A stretch of 64,000 bases of DNA. Origin: Hafnia alvei (GTDB taxonomy: Bacteria; Pseudomonadota; Gammaproteobacteria; Enterobacterales; Enterobacteriaceae). Where the stretch lies: positions 62,001 through 126,000 of the forward strand of contig NZ_FMIQ01000014.1 in the NCBI RefSeq assembly GCF_900095695.1, given 5' to 3'. A program made the position numbers and the translations under genes. The notes under the pieces are model-generated. The model made no database searches and was not told the DNA's origin. It saw only the letters and a list, made by a program, of their open reading frames with translations. This document shows positions 11,429-20,495 of the stretch, one piece after another; positions within the stretch are counted from its first letter, which is position 1, and every line of letters begins with the position of its first letter.

Positions 11429-13161
11429 AGTTCAGGCCCCAATCCGATGTAAAACTGCAAATCATGGTTATCTTTATCACCAACCGGCACCGCAAAATCG
11501 AGCTTGATTGGCCCAACCGGTGATTCCCAGCGCACGCCAACACCCGCGCCGGTATAAAAATTACTGCGTTTGATATCGTTCACCGCTTCACCAGAGTCAA
11601 CAAAGGTGGCACCCCACCATTTTCCAGTGACGTTATATTGATATTCCAATGATCCCGTAGCGAGCTTGGAAGCACCGGTTAACTTACCTGAGCTATCTTC
11701 CGGTGAAATAGATTTGTATTTATATCCACGAATACTGCGGTCACCACCGGCGAAGAAGCGCAGGTTTGGCGGCACTTTTTCGAAGTCATTCGTTTCAATC
11801 CACCCCACGTTACCGCGTACCACAAAGCGATGTTTTTCGGCTAACGTGCGGATCCACACCTGCTGCGCCTGCACGACAGCAAAGTCGACGTCAGAGCCCC
11901 ATGTAGTGTCGGATACATCAAATGAATAGCGCTGGCTGTCGCCCCATACCGGCATTAGCCCCCCGCGAGAGCGGGTGCGGTTTAGCATAATTCCCGGATA
12001 CAACAGCATGGTATCGTTCGACACTTCGCCCTGCGTAAAGTGGTTAAGGCTCCAACGCAGGTTAACTGAACGCTGCCAGCCACTCGACAGATCCCAATAT
12101 CTCGCCACGTTCAGCGTGGTGGTATCTTCTTCGGTATCATTGAGATCGGTACGCTTGAAACCGCCCTGCAATAGGTAATATTGCTCAATCGGGTTCTTTA
12201 GCAGCGGAATTTTATAGCTGAAATCTGCAGTTTGTTCTGGCGCTGAAAGGTTGAGCGAGGTTTCGAAACTATGCCCGTACGAGTTAACCCAAGGGCGCTT
12301 CCAGGTAGCCTGCACGCGCGGCCCCACGTCGGTGGCATAGCCGCCGCCGAGCTCAACGGTATTACGCACTTTAGGAGAAACCACCGCGTCTAATGGCAGC
12401 TCTTTATCTGCGGTTGCCTGTTTAAAATCAGGCGATACCACCACCGAGTTGAACCAGTTGGTGGCAGACAAACGGCGGCTAAACTCGGCCAATTGCTCAG
12501 AGGTGTAATATTCACCCTTTTCGAAAGGAACCAAGTGCTGCAAATACTCTTCTCGGATCTGCGAACCTTCAAAAGAAACGTCGCCAAAGCGATAGCGTTT
12601 GCCGCTATCGAAATCGATATCCCAAAATGCTTTGCGCTCATCCTCGATAACGCCAAGTTGATGCACCGGCATCGTGGCATCGAAGTAGCCTCTACGCACC
12701 GCAATAGAAGTCAGGGAATTCTTGAAACTATCGTACGTGCCATGATTGAGCACGGTGCCAATTTTGGGCTCACCGGTTTTCAGCAGTTCTTTATAGGCAG
12801 AGTCATCTTTAGCCTGCCCTAAAATCTTCACGTCCACGCCCGCAATCAGCACGGGTTCACCGGCCTTCACTTTCGCAATCAGCAAAGGTCTTTCAGGCGG
12901 TTTTTTATCTTGATAATCAAATTCAATAGTTGGCTGATAATAGCCGAGCGCTTTCAGCCCCCGTCGAATGGATTCATCAACTCGGGCGCGAAAACGGCCA
13001 TCGTTGCTGACTTCATCATTTTCGATGGTGGAAAGACTGGCTCGTACGTTCTGTTCGAGCGACCCGCTTAAACCTTCAACTTTTAAGCGAACTTGCGCTG
13101 CATTGGCCAAGGGGGATGCCAAAAAGAGGCATATAAAGCCAAAGAGACGAAATCGTGGCAC
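11425..13161 (-). CDS. tamA: TamA, outer-membrane Omp85-family assembly factor
   Basis: 578 residues (E. coli 577). A signal peptide ([18 protein letters not shown]) is followed by three POTRA-like domains to about residue 265 and a 16-strand Omp85 barrel. The conserved [18 protein letters not shown] loop contains the RGY/F motif, and the barrel ends in [11 protein letters not shown]. It works with TamB to insert some autotransporters and other outer-membrane proteins. The start codon is GTG, with AGGAG five bases upstream. It is the first gene of the operon and is divergent from msrA, as in E. coli. Confidence 0.97.
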   Translation of the reverse strand: MPRFRLFGFICLFLASPLANAAQVRLKVEGLSGSLEQNVRASLSTIENDEVSNDGRFRARVDESIRRGLKALGYYQPTIEFDYQDKKPPERPLLIAKVKAGEPVLIAGVDVKILGQAKDDSAYKELLKTGEPKIGTVLNHGTYDSFKNSLTSIAVRRGYFDATMPVHQLGVIEDERKAFWDIDFDSGKRYRFGDVSFEGSQIREEYLQHLVPFEKGEYYTSEQLAEFSRRLSATNWFNSVVVSPDFKQATADKELPLDAVVSPKVRNTVELGGGYATDVGPRVQATWKRPWVNSYGHSFETSLNLSAPEQTADFSYKIPLLKNPIEQYYLLQGGFKRTDLNDTEEDTTTLNVARYWDLSSGWQRSVNLRWSLNHFTQGEVSNDTMLLYPGIMLNRTRSRGGLMPVWGDSQRYSFDVSDTTWGSDVDFAVVQAQQVWIRTLAEKHRFVVRGNVGWIETNDFEKVPPNLRFFAGGDRSIRGYKYKSISPEDSSGKLTGASKLATGSLEYQYNVTGKWWGATFVDSGEAVNDIKRSNFYTGAGVGVRWESPVGPIKLDFAVPVGDKDNHDLQFYIGLGPEL

Positions 13162-13413
13162 GCGAACTCCTGAAGTTTACCCTACCTGTAAAACATTCCG
13201 CCTGTCAGGGGGAACTGCTATCCGACGGAATTCAAAAATGTGCATGTGCACCAGTTTGCAATGCCATTAGTAACATGGTTGCAATAATTAGGCATATTGT
13301 GCGCAAAGTAAGTATGAGATACAACTAATGACCGAATTGATCTAAATAAAGTAATCACTAAAGTTATGTATATAGTAGCTGAGTGATACATAAATCTAAG
13401 ACAGGAGCCTCCT

Positions 13414-14055
13414 GTGGCTAACGCAAATCATGACATTCAACCACTTACGGCAGAGCACGCCCTTCCTGGCCGCAACACCCCGATGCCTATTGCTAAAATA
13501 CATGCGGTGAGCGGAAATTCTATGACCAATGTTCCAGAAGGCATGGAAACCGCCATTTTTGCTATGGGATGCTTCTGGGGCGTAGAACGTCTGTTCTGGC
13601 AACAGCCGGGAATTTACAGTACGGCGGCGGGATACAGCGGCGGGTTCACCCCCAATCCAACCTACCGCGAAGTGTGTTCTGGCCAAACCGGCCAGGCAGA
13701 AGCCGTTCGCATTGTGTTTGATCCAAAAATCATCAGCTATGCAAAACTGCTTGAGCTGTTTTGGGAAAATCACGATCCCGCTCAGGGCGATCGTCAGGGA
13801 AATGACATTGGCAGCCAATACCGTTCTGCGATCTACGTGCTTACCCCACAGCAGCAGGCTGAGGCACTGACCAGCGAAGCTCGCTTTCAGAAAGCAATGA
13901 AGGAGGCCAACGACTTGCGTGAAATCACCACCGAAATTAGCGCGGCCAAACCGTTCTACTATGCAGAAGATGAGCACCAGCAATATCTGTATAAAAACCC
14001 GCATGGCTACTGCGGTCTGGGTGGTATTGGGGTCTGTCTGCCACCACAGCTTTAA
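13414..14055 (+). CDS. msrA: Peptide methionine-S-sulfoxide reductase A
   Basis: 213 residues (E. coli 212). It reduces the S-epimer of methionine sulfoxide in proteins and so repairs oxidative damage. The catalytic GCFWG with C53 is near the N-terminus. [36 protein letters not shown] and the C-terminal resolving-cysteine region [14 protein letters not shown] are present. The start is GTG, with AGGAG eight bases upstream. The N-terminal 40-residue extension before the core is also found in the E. coli protein. Confidence 0.97.
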   Translation: MANANHDIQPLTAEHALPGRNTPMPIAKIHAVSGNSMTNVPEGMETAIFAMGCFWGVERLFWQQPGIYSTAAGYSGGFTPNPTYREVCSGQTGQAEAVRIVFDPKIISYAKLLELFWENHDPAQGDRQGNDIGSQYRSAIYVLTPQQQAEALTSEARFQKAMKEANDLREITTEISAAKPFYYAEDEHQQYLYKNPHGYCGLGGIGVCLPPQL

Positions 14056-14075
14056 GATTGTCGAGAACCCGCTTC

Positions 14076-14132
14076 GCGATTAAAATTGGCTAATAGCAAT
14101 AGGTTATGAGGAAGTGAGCACCTTTTAATCGC
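14076..14132. repeat. Inverted repeat downstream of msrA
   Basis: GCGATTAAAA (14076-14085) and TTTTAATCGC (14123-14132) are perfect 10-base arms 37 bases apart. Each has an A or T run on its inner side. It could form a long-loop hairpin ending msrA, but no classical terminator is seen. Confidence 0.4.
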
Positions 14133-14153
14133 TAGCTGGTTTCTCATGGCTAC

Positions 14154-14162
14154 TGCTATACT
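14154..14162 (+). promoter_or_regulatory. Candidate extended -10 element for ytfL
   Basis: TGCTATACT is a good extended -10 (TGn plus TATACT) 144 bases before the ytfL ATG. No strong -35 is visible, which extended -10 promoters tolerate. Confidence 0.35.
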
Positions 14163-14305
14163 AGACGCGGGTCACAGAAATGAGGCCTCGTTAATAGTAG
14201 TTAGTACACGGCATAGCGCGCAAAAACTAGCCGTTTTTTGTTAAACTCCCATTAATCACTGCCCTTCACTATTCCCCGGAACACTCCGGTCGAAGCGGAT
14301 AAATT

Positions 14306-15652
14306 ATGTTAAACAGTATTTTACTGATCCTAGTATTAATCGCGATAAGCGCCTTTTTTTCCATCTCGGAAATTTCACTGGCTGCCTCTCGCAAAATGAA
14401 ATTGAAAACAATGGCAGATGAAGGCGATATCAACGCTTCTCGTGTCATTGCGCTCCAAGAACAGCCTGGTTACTTCTTTACCGTGGTACAAATTGGGCTA
14501 AATGCCGTCGCTATCCTCGGTGGTATCGTCGGTGATGCTGCATTCTCCCCAACCTTCCGGATTCTGTTTGACCGCTTTATGGCACCAGAAATCTCCGAGC
14601 AGGTCAGCTTTATCTGTTCCTTCGTGTTGGTCACCAGCTGCTTTATTTTGTTTGCCGACCTCACACCGAAACGCATCGGTATGATCGCCCCTGAAACGGT
14701 CGCCGTTCGGATCGTCAACCCGATGCGCTTCTGCCTGTTGGTATTCAGACCTTTGGTATGGTTCTTTAACGGCCTTGCCAACATGATCTTCCGCTTATTT
14801 AAGCTGCCAATGGTACGTAAAGACGATATTACTTCTGATGATATCTACGCCGTCGTTGAAGCGGGTGCATTAGCGGGCGTACTGCGTAAGCAAGAGCACG
14901 AAATCATCGAGAACGTCTTTGAGTTGGAATCTCGTACGGTTCCTTCTTCTATGACGCCGCGTGAAAGCATCATCTACTTCGATTTGAGCGAAAGCGAAGA
15001 AAGCATCAAAGAAAAAGTCTCTACTCATCCGCACTCTAAGTTTTTAGTTTGTGATGGGGCAATCGATCACGTGGTGGGCTACGTTGACTCCAAAGATTTG
15101 CTCAACCGCGTATTGGGCAATCAAAGCCTCGTGCTGAGCAGCGGCGTGCAAATTCGTAACGTGTTAATCATTCCCGACACGCTGACGTTGTCTGAAGGAT
15201 TAGAGAGTTTTAAAACCGCTGGTGAAGACTTCGCCATTATTCTGAACGAATATGCGTTAGTGGTGGGTATCATCACGCTTAACGACGTGATGACCACGCT
15301 GATGGGCGACCTGGTTGGCCAAGGCCAAGAAGAACAGATCATCGCTCGCGATGAAAACTCGTGGCTGGTTGAAGGCGTTACGCCAATTGATGATGTGATG
15401 CGCGTGTTGGATATCGAAGAGTTTCCGCAGAACAGCAATTATGAAACCATCGGCGGCTTCATGATGTATATGCTGCGTAAAATTCCAAAACGCACCGACT
15501 ACGTCAAATATGCGGGCTATAAGTTTGAAGTTGTTGATATCGACAGCTACAAAATCGACCAGTTGCTGGTGACTCGCTTGGCCGAACGCCCTGCGCCGAT
15601 CATTCCCGATGCGGCTGGTGATTTAGAAAAAGCGAAAGAAGCAAATACCTAA
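14306..15652 (+). CDS. ytfL: YtfL/PaeA, CNNM-type inner-membrane transporter
   Basis: 448 residues. The N-terminal CNNM (DUF21) membrane domain has helices at about residues 1-22, 55-80, 95-120 and 130-150 and contains SISEISLAASRKMKLK. Next come a CBS pair (around PRESIIYFDLSESEES and ALVVGIITLNDVMTTLMGD) and a C-terminal CorC/HlyC domain (SWLVEGVTPIDDVMRVLDIEEFPQ). The E. coli homologue, renamed PaeA, is reported to export cadaverine and putrescine. Related CNNM proteins move divalent cations, so the substrate here is inferred. Confidence 0.94.
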   Translation: MLNSILLILVLIAISAFFSISEISLAASRKMKLKTMADEGDINASRVIALQEQPGYFFTVVQIGLNAVAILGGIVGDAAFSPTFRILFDRFMAPEISEQVSFICSFVLVTSCFILFADLTPKRIGMIAPETVAVRIVNPMRFCLLVFRPLVWFFNGLANMIFRLFKLPMVRKDDITSDDIYAVVEAGALAGVLRKQEHEIIENVFELESRTVPSSMTPRESIIYFDLSESEESIKEKVSTHPHSKFLVCDGAIDHVVGYVDSKDLLNRVLGNQSLVLSSGVQIRNVLIIPDTLTLSEGLESFKTAGEDFAIILNEYALVVGIITLNDVMTTLMGDLVGQGQEEQIIARDENSWLVEGVTPIDDVMRVLDIEEFPQNSNYETIGGFMMYMLRKIPKRTDYVKYAGYKFEVVDIDSYKIDQLLVTRLAERPAPIIPDAAGDLEKAKEANT

Positions 15653-15687
15653 GTTCAGCGCTTTAAACCGCATGCATTATAGAAACA

Positions 15688-15718
15688 CAAACGGCCCGCA
15701 AGGGCCGTTATCATTTTC
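15688..15718 (+). terminator. Terminator of ytfL
   Basis: AACGGCCC/GGGCCGTT (15690-15697 with 15702-15709), 4-base loop, then ATCATTTTCC. Confidence 0.75.
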
Positions 15719-15781
15719 CTACTTTCTAGCCTATTAGCTCTAGCTTATTAACAACACAGCAGGGAGCTCTTCCCAATCTGC

Positions 15782-15988
15782 CTATGCCATTTCGGCCTGC
15801 AGTCGTGTGACTTGACGGTTAATCTCAGACATGGCGCTGAGGTGGCGTTTGTCTCGCACTTTCGGGGGAAGAACCTTCCCCATGTCGAACTCGAAAGCGC
15901 CGACATCCTTGATATATAACCGTCCACGAAACAGGGTTTTTACATACTTGGCAACAAGAAGCGGATTGTAGCGTTGGAAGATTTTCAT
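15782..15988 (-). CDS. ytfK: YtfK, small SpoT-linked stringent-response regulator
   Basis: 68 residues, the E. coli length. The sequence opens [20 protein letters not shown] and continues [32 protein letters not shown]. In E. coli YtfK binds SpoT and tips it toward (p)ppGpp synthesis during phosphate or fatty-acid starvation. The start is the ATG at 15988 because GGGAGGT lies ten bases before it. The in-frame extension to 16057 has no ribosome binding site. I could not identify a convincing Pho box upstream, although E. coli ytfK is PhoB-controlled. Confidence 0.93.
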   Translation of the reverse strand: MKIFQRYNPLLVAKYVKTLFRGRLYIKDVGAFEFDMGKVLPPKVRDKRHLSAMSEINRQVTRLQAEMA

Positions 15989-16318
15989 TGTTGTGTTTAC
16001 CTCCCGGTAATGACATGCGGCAGGGTATAAAAATTCAATCAGCCAAAACGGCTGCACGGCCCCTATCCGCGTAATGGAGTATAAAATAGACTGCTTTCAC
16101 AACTTTGGGTTCCCATAAAGCGGCATTTTTCACTATATTTACCTCAGCTGACAGAATGGTATGCAAAAAGTCATACCGAACATGAAATAATCGCGCAAAA
16201 AATGGGGTTTTAGCCTTACAGAATAAAACTTTCTATCACACTTCAAAACAGGACAGACCTCCGATCACAATCTATGCTTTTGACACGATCGTTCTGACTG
16301 TTTATTTAGGGAGCCTGC
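15989..16318. other. Divergent ytfK/ytfJ intergenic region
   Basis: 330 bases between two divergent genes. It must hold both promoters, but no pair of boxes stands out. A perfect TTGACA at 16280-16285 would place transcription only a few bases before the ytfJ ATG and was not accepted. Confidence 0.5.
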
Positions 16319-16876
16319 ATGAAACTACAAAAACACTACCTACTTCCGTTGCTGCTGCTATCGATGTCAGTTTCAGCACACAATTTTCAGCAAGAGCAGC
16401 GCGTCGCGCCCGTGGGCATCAGCGACCGTGGGGAACTGAACTATCAGAATAATGAGTTTAGCTATAAAAACTGGAACAGTGCCCAGTTGGGAGGAAAAGT
16501 GCGAGTGATTCAGCATATTGCTGGGCGTACATCTGCCAAAGACATGAACGATCCGCTGATTGAAGCTATCAAGAAAGCCAGTTTACCGCACGACAAATAC
16601 CAAACCACCACCATCGTCAATACCGATGACGCGATTATTGGTACAGGGCCATTCGTACGTAGCAGTATTGAAAGCAGCAAGAAGGAGTTCCCGTGGTCGC
16701 AATTTATCGTCGATGATACGGGGGCGGCAAAAAAAGCATGGGACTTACAGCCAAAAGGATCGGCGATCGTCGTTCTGGATAAACAAGGCAACGTAAAATT
16801 TGCGAAAGATGGTGCGCTGACGCCACAGGAAGTACAGCAGGTTATCGGCCTGCTGCATCAGCTGTTAGGTTCTTAA
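16319..16876 (+). CDS. ytfJ: YtfJ family thioredoxin-like periplasmic protein
   Basis: 185 residues (E. coli 184). A signal peptide (LLPLLLLSMSVSAH) is followed by a thioredoxin-like fold of the YtfJ/TlpA-like type. The blocks KVRVIQHIAGRTSAKDMNDPL and GSAIVVLDKQGNVKFAKDGALTPQEV are recognisable. The CxxC active site of thioredoxins is absent, so redox activity is unlikely. The function is unknown. It is convergent with cysQ, with only four bases between the stops. Confidence 0.92.
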   Translation: MKLQKHYLLPLLLLSMSVSAHNFQQEQRVAPVGISDRGELNYQNNEFSYKNWNSAQLGGKVRVIQHIAGRTSAKDMNDPLIEAIKKASLPHDKYQTTTIVNTDDAIIGTGPFVRSSIESSKKEFPWSQFIVDDTGAAKKAWDLQPKGSAIVVLDKQGNVKFAKDGALTPQEVQQVIGLLHQLLGS

Positions 16877-16880
16877 AAGC

Positions 16881-17621
16881 CTAAAAGAGAGAAACACGGA
16901 ACCCCGGATTCAGGAAGGATTCTGCCGGGGTATAATCCAGCGTTTTCCCCTGCCAATCGTGGATCTGCGCCCCCGCAGCAAGTGCAACCGCATGCCCCGC
17001 TGCCGTATCCCAAACGTTAGTTGGCCCGAAGCGCGGATAAAGTTGAGCTTTCCCCTCTGCCACTAAACAGAATTTCAGCGAAGAGCCTACGGCAACCGTT
17101 TGATGCTCACCCAACTGAGCCAAATAATCTCTTAACTCTTCATCAGCATGGGAACGACTCACCACCACCAAGGGTGGATTAGCATTGCTGACGTGGATTT
17201 GCTCACGCACGCCTTGCTCTTCTTTCCAAGCCTTGCCGCGCTCCGCGCAATACAAAACATCGTTAACCGGCGCATAAACCACGCCCATCACAGGGACACC
17301 GTTTTCGATCAGGGCGATATTTACCGTGAACTCACCATTGCGGCTAATAAACTCCTTGGTGCCATCTAAAGGATCCACCAACCAATAGCGTTGCCAATGT
17401 TGGCGGATCGCCCACGATGGCGGATCTTCTTCAGACAGCAAAGGGATCTCAGGCGTCAGTTTCGCCAAGCCGTCGCGGATCACTTCATGCGCCGCCAGAT
17501 CTGCCGCAGTGACCGGCGAGTCGTCAGATTTATGCTCTACGTTAAGAGGTTTATCGTCTTGATAGACGACCATTATTGCCTCTCCGGCTTCACGCGCCAG
17601 TCGGGAAATTTGTTCTAACAT
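16881..17621 (-). CDS. cysQ: 3'(2'),5'-bisphosphate nucleotidase CysQ
   Basis: 246 residues, the E. coli length. It removes the 3'-phosphate from PAP, a by-product of sulfate assimilation that inhibits other enzymes, and is sensitive to lithium. The inositol-monophosphatase-family motifs are [18 protein letters not shown] and [15 protein letters not shown], which carry the Mg ligands. The start chosen is the ATG at 17621, with AGAGGTAGGT upstream and the residues aligning with E. coli MLDQ; a start six codons earlier is possible. In E. coli it is divergent from cpdB with a short gap; here the gap is nearly 900 bases because of a repeat. Confidence 0.96.
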   Translation of the reverse strand: MLEQISRLAREAGEAIMVVYQDDKPLNVEHKSDDSPVTAADLAAHEVIRDGLAKLTPEIPLLSEEDPPSWAIRQHWQRYWLVDPLDGTKEFISRNGEFTVNIALIENGVPVMGVVYAPVNDVLYCAERGKAWKEEQGVREQIHVSNANPPLVVVSRSHADEELRDYLAQLGEHQTVAVGSSLKFCLVAEGKAQLYPRFGPTNVWDTAAGHAVALAAGAQIHDWQGKTLDYTPAESFLNPGFRVSLF

Positions 17622-17732
17622 ACCTACCTCTTTAAACAATGATGTCGTTTAGAAGACTAGTTTTTTTTGGGTTGAATAGCCATCTTTTGGTGGGCATAAC
17701 GGCGTGTTTCGTTCGCCTATCTTTTATGGGGT

Positions 17733-18240
17733 AATGGTGTAAGGTTTCGACCGCCTTTCAGCAACGGTATTCACATACAAACTAAGTGAAGGCGTCCGAG
17801 TCGGGTGCGCCAGCGCGCGCACCCAACACCCGCGCGCCTTTATCCGAGACGCCATCTCCGCTCCGGTTTGGTATCGCCCATCCCGGGCGCCCCAAACTCC
17901 ACCGGTACATCCCTGTACCGGTGGCTCTCTCTACCAAAACTTAAACAGTTAAAAAGACAAAAATGCCTTTTGCCTTTTGCCTTTTATCTTTTCATGTTGA
18001 AAGAATGCATTTTAGAGCCGCCAGCAGGGATGCTGGTGGCAGGTTGAGGGCGTACAGGATGTACGCTCCGAGACCGGTCGGACAAACGGCTCGGTAAAAA
18101 GCGCGAGAGTCGAGAGGTTGCGCGCTGGCAACCTTTCGTCGGACGCCTACGCCAACGGCTTCATAGAAACGCAGTTGCTCACAGGCGTACGAAATCTTTC
18201 ACCGTTCCAGCATAAAATATTCTAGATGCAAGGCAGCGTT
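17733..18240. repeat. Palindromic GGA-hairpin repeat, copy 1
   Basis: A ~508-bp element between divergent cysQ and cpdB, matched by a second copy at 55660-56167. Two ~200-bp arms (17736-17935 and 18013-18208) are inverted relatives of each other around an AT-rich centre. Hairpins seen: GGGTGCGC/GCGCACCC (loop CAGCGC, 17803-17824); CGCCC/GGGCG (17875-17889); an 11-bp stem CCACCGGTACA/TGTACCGGTGG (17899-17924); GCCGCCAGCA/TGCTGGTGGC (loop GGGA, 18017-18040); GCGTACA/TGTACGC (loop GGA, 18050-18066); AGGTTGC/GCAACCT (loop GCGCTG, 18115-18134). I do not recognise the family. No transposase or protein is encoded. Confidence 0.9.
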
Positions 18241-18257
18241 TGAACCGCCTTACTCAA

Positions 18258-18319
18258 ACGCCTACGCCAGCAGCCTCACAGAAACGCAGTTGCTCACGGG
18301 CGGACGAAACCCTTCATCG
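18258..18319. repeat. Extra copy of the repeat's outer arm
   Basis: This 62-base block repeats 18143-18204 without gaps, sharing GCCTACGCC, AGAAACGCAGTTGCTCAC and the ending around GACGAAA. The matching block of copy 2 is 56070-56131. It suggests that copy 1 gained a partial third arm by duplication or by a second insertion. Confidence 0.8.
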
Positions 18320-18495
18320 GGCTAACATGAGGATCGCAAATACTCGGTGACGGTTGAGCCCCCCTCCCCCATCTGTGAACTCCCCCACGGACACCTGCGC
18401 CTTTATCTGGCAGTGTTCACACTTCTGGAAATACCTTCATCGTAGTTACACGTTTAATTGCGATGCTTGTCATAAATACACTCATGGAGATCACC

Positions 18496-20445
18496 ATGTC
18501 CGCTCGCCCCCTTTCTTACTCTCTGTTGGCCCTGCTCATTGCCGGTTCTGCGCAGGCTGCAACCGTCGATTTACGCATACTTGAAACCAGCGACCTGCAC
18601 AGCAATATGATGGATTTCGACTATTACAAAGATAAACCCACTGAAAAATTTGGCCTAGTGCGCACCGCAAGCCTCATCAACGATGCTCGCCATGAAGCTA
18701 CCAACAGCGTTTTAGTCGATAACGGCGATCTGATCCAAGGTAGTCCATTGGGCGATTACATGGCAGCTAAGGGATTGAAAGACGGCGAAATACATCCAGT
18801 TTATAAAGCGATGAACACGCTGGATTACACGGTAGGCAACATCGGTAACCATGAGTTTAACTATGGATTGGATTATCTGAAGAAAGCGCAGGCTGGCGCG
18901 AAATTCCCTTATATCAATGCCAACGTGGTCGATGCCAAAACCGGCGAGCCGATTTGGAAGCCTTACCTAATCGCCGAAAAGCAGGTCAAAGACCGAGATG
19001 GAAAAATGCATACGCTGCGCATCGGCTACATTGGTTTTGTGCCACCACAAATCATGACATGGGATAAATCCAATTTGGCTGGCAAAGTGAAGGTGAATGA
19101 CATCACTGAAACGGCCCGTCGATATGTACCGCAGATGAAAAAAGAAGGCGCCGATCTGATTGTTGCCATCCCACACTCTGGCCTATCCAGCCTTCCTTAT
19201 CAGGTGATGGCTGAAAACTCGGTTTACTATCTGAGCCAAGTGCCCGATATCAACGCCATTATGTTCGGTCATTCACACGCGGTTTTCCCGAGCAAAGATT
19301 TTGCCGATATCAAAGGCGTTAATATTGATAAAGGCACGTTGAACGGTATCCCTGCCGTAATGCCTGGGCAATGGGGAGATCATTTAGGTCTGGTCGATCT
19401 GGTGATAAACAACGACCAAGGCCGTTGGAAAGTCGAAGAGGCTACTGCGCAGGCGCGTCCAATTTACGATCTCGCTAATAAAAAATCATTGGCGGCAGAA
19501 GACGCGGCTTTAGTTAACGTGCTGAAAGACGATCACAAAGGTACCCGCGATTTCGTCAGCCAGCCGATCGGCAAATCCAACGATAATATGTACAGCTATC
19601 TGGCGCTAATCCAAGACGATCCAACGGTACAGATCGTGAATAACGCCCAGCGCGCCTACGTTGAACACTATATTCAAGGCGATCCGGATCTGGCCGATAT
19701 TCCCGTGCTCTCTGCCGCAGCGCCGTTTAAAGTTGGCGGGCGTAAAAACGATCCGGCCAGCTATGTGGAAGTCGAAAAAGGCCAGCTCACCTTCCGCAAC
19801 GCCGCCGATCTTTACCTGTATCCAAATACGTTGGTGGTGGTCAAAGCCAGCGGCGCCGATGTGAAAGAGTGGCTGGAGTGCTCTGCTGGGCAGTACAACC
19901 AAATTGATGTAAACAGCAGCAAGCCTCAGGAATTGATTAACTGGGATGGCTTCCGTACCTACAATTTTGACATCATTGACGGCGTCAATTATCAGGTTGA
20001 TGTTAGCCAGCCAGCGCGCTACGACGGCGAATGTACCCTGATAAACCCTAAATCCGAACGCATTAAGGGTCTAACATTCAACGGTAAGCCGATTGATCCT
20101 AAAGCCCAATTCCTGATTGCGACCAACAACTACCGCGCCTACGGCGGCAAGTTTGCAGGAACCGGCGATAAGCATATTGCGTTTGCTTCGCCTGATGAAA
20201 ACCGTGCCGTACTTGCCGACTACATTCGCACCGAGACCAAAAAGCATGGCGCAGTCACTCCGCAGGTGGATAACAACTGGCGACTCGCGCCAATTCACAG
20301 CAAAACGCCGCTGGATATTCGCTTTGAAACTTCACCAAGTGAAAAAGCCAGCAAATTCATTTCTGAACATGCTCAGTATCCGCTGATCAGCAAAGGCCAA
20401 GATAATTTAGGTTTTGCGCTGTATCAGATTGATCTACAAAAGTAA
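18496..20445 (+). CDS. cpdB: 2',3'-cyclic-nucleotide 2'-phosphodiesterase / 3'-nucleotidase
   Basis: 649 residues (E. coli 647). A periplasmic bifunctional enzyme that opens 2',3'-cyclic nucleotides and removes 3'-phosphates, so external nucleotides can be used. A signal peptide ends AQAA. The metallophosphatase N-half has [26 protein letters not shown] and GHSHAVFP. The 5'-nucleotidase C-half has [20 protein letters not shown] and [16 protein letters not shown]. The start is the ATG at 18496 because GGAG lies eight bases before it; the earlier in-frame ATGs at 18463 and 18484 would extend the signal peptide. Confidence 0.97.
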   Translation: MSARPLSYSLLALLIAGSAQAATVDLRILETSDLHSNMMDFDYYKDKPTEKFGLVRTASLINDARHEATNSVLVDNGDLIQGSPLGDYMAAKGLKDGEIHPVYKAMNTLDYTVGNIGNHEFNYGLDYLKKAQAGAKFPYINANVVDAKTGEPIWKPYLIAEKQVKDRDGKMHTLRIGYIGFVPPQIMTWDKSNLAGKVKVNDITETARRYVPQMKKEGADLIVAIPHSGLSSLPYQVMAENSVYYLSQVPDINAIMFGHSHAVFPSKDFADIKGVNIDKGTLNGIPAVMPGQWGDHLGLVDLVINNDQGRWKVEEATAQARPIYDLANKKSLAAEDAALVNVLKDDHKGTRDFVSQPIGKSNDNMYSYLALIQDDPTVQIVNNAQRAYVEHYIQGDPDLADIPVLSAAAPFKVGGRKNDPASYVEVEKGQLTFRNAADLYLYPNTLVVVKASGADVKEWLECSAGQYNQIDVNSSKPQELINWDGFRTYNFDIIDGVNYQVDVSQPARYDGECTLINPKSERIKGLTFNGKPIDPKAQFLIATNNYRAYGGKFAGTGDKHIAFASPDENRAVLADYIRTETKKHGAVTPQVDNNWRLAPIHSKTPLDIRFETSPSEKASKFISEHAQYPLISKGQDNLGFALYQIDLQK

Positions 20446-20450
20446 TACTA

Positions 20451-20479
20451 ATCCCCCCGCTGATTCGCAGTGGGGGGAT
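20451..20479. terminator. Hairpin between convergent cpdB and the kinase gene
   Basis: ATCCCCCCGCTG/CAGTGGGGGGAT (20451-20462 with 20468-20479, one G-T pair) with loop ATTCG. A very stable 12-bp stem, without a T run on either side. Confidence 0.65.
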
Positions 20480-20495
20480 GCTCGGTATAGACCGG

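Noticed and set aside
13396-14004. 202-codon open frame on the minus strand opposite msrA
   Set aside because: It is the shadow of a gene with strong family motifs on the plus strand, has no ribosome site and shows no known domain.
16280-16308. Perfect TTGACA with TATTTA 17 bases on, as a ytfJ promoter
   Set aside because: Transcription would begin about four bases before the ATG and lose the ribosome site; TATTTA matches the -10 consensus poorly.
17805-18047. Open frame in copy 1 of the palindromic repeat (starts MRQRAHPTPARLYPRR), with a similar frame at 55727-55942 in copy 2
   Set aside because: The two frames agree only where the DNA hairpins are conserved and diverge as soon as the repeat becomes AT-rich. 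There is no ribosome site. The similarity comes from the repeat, not from a protein.
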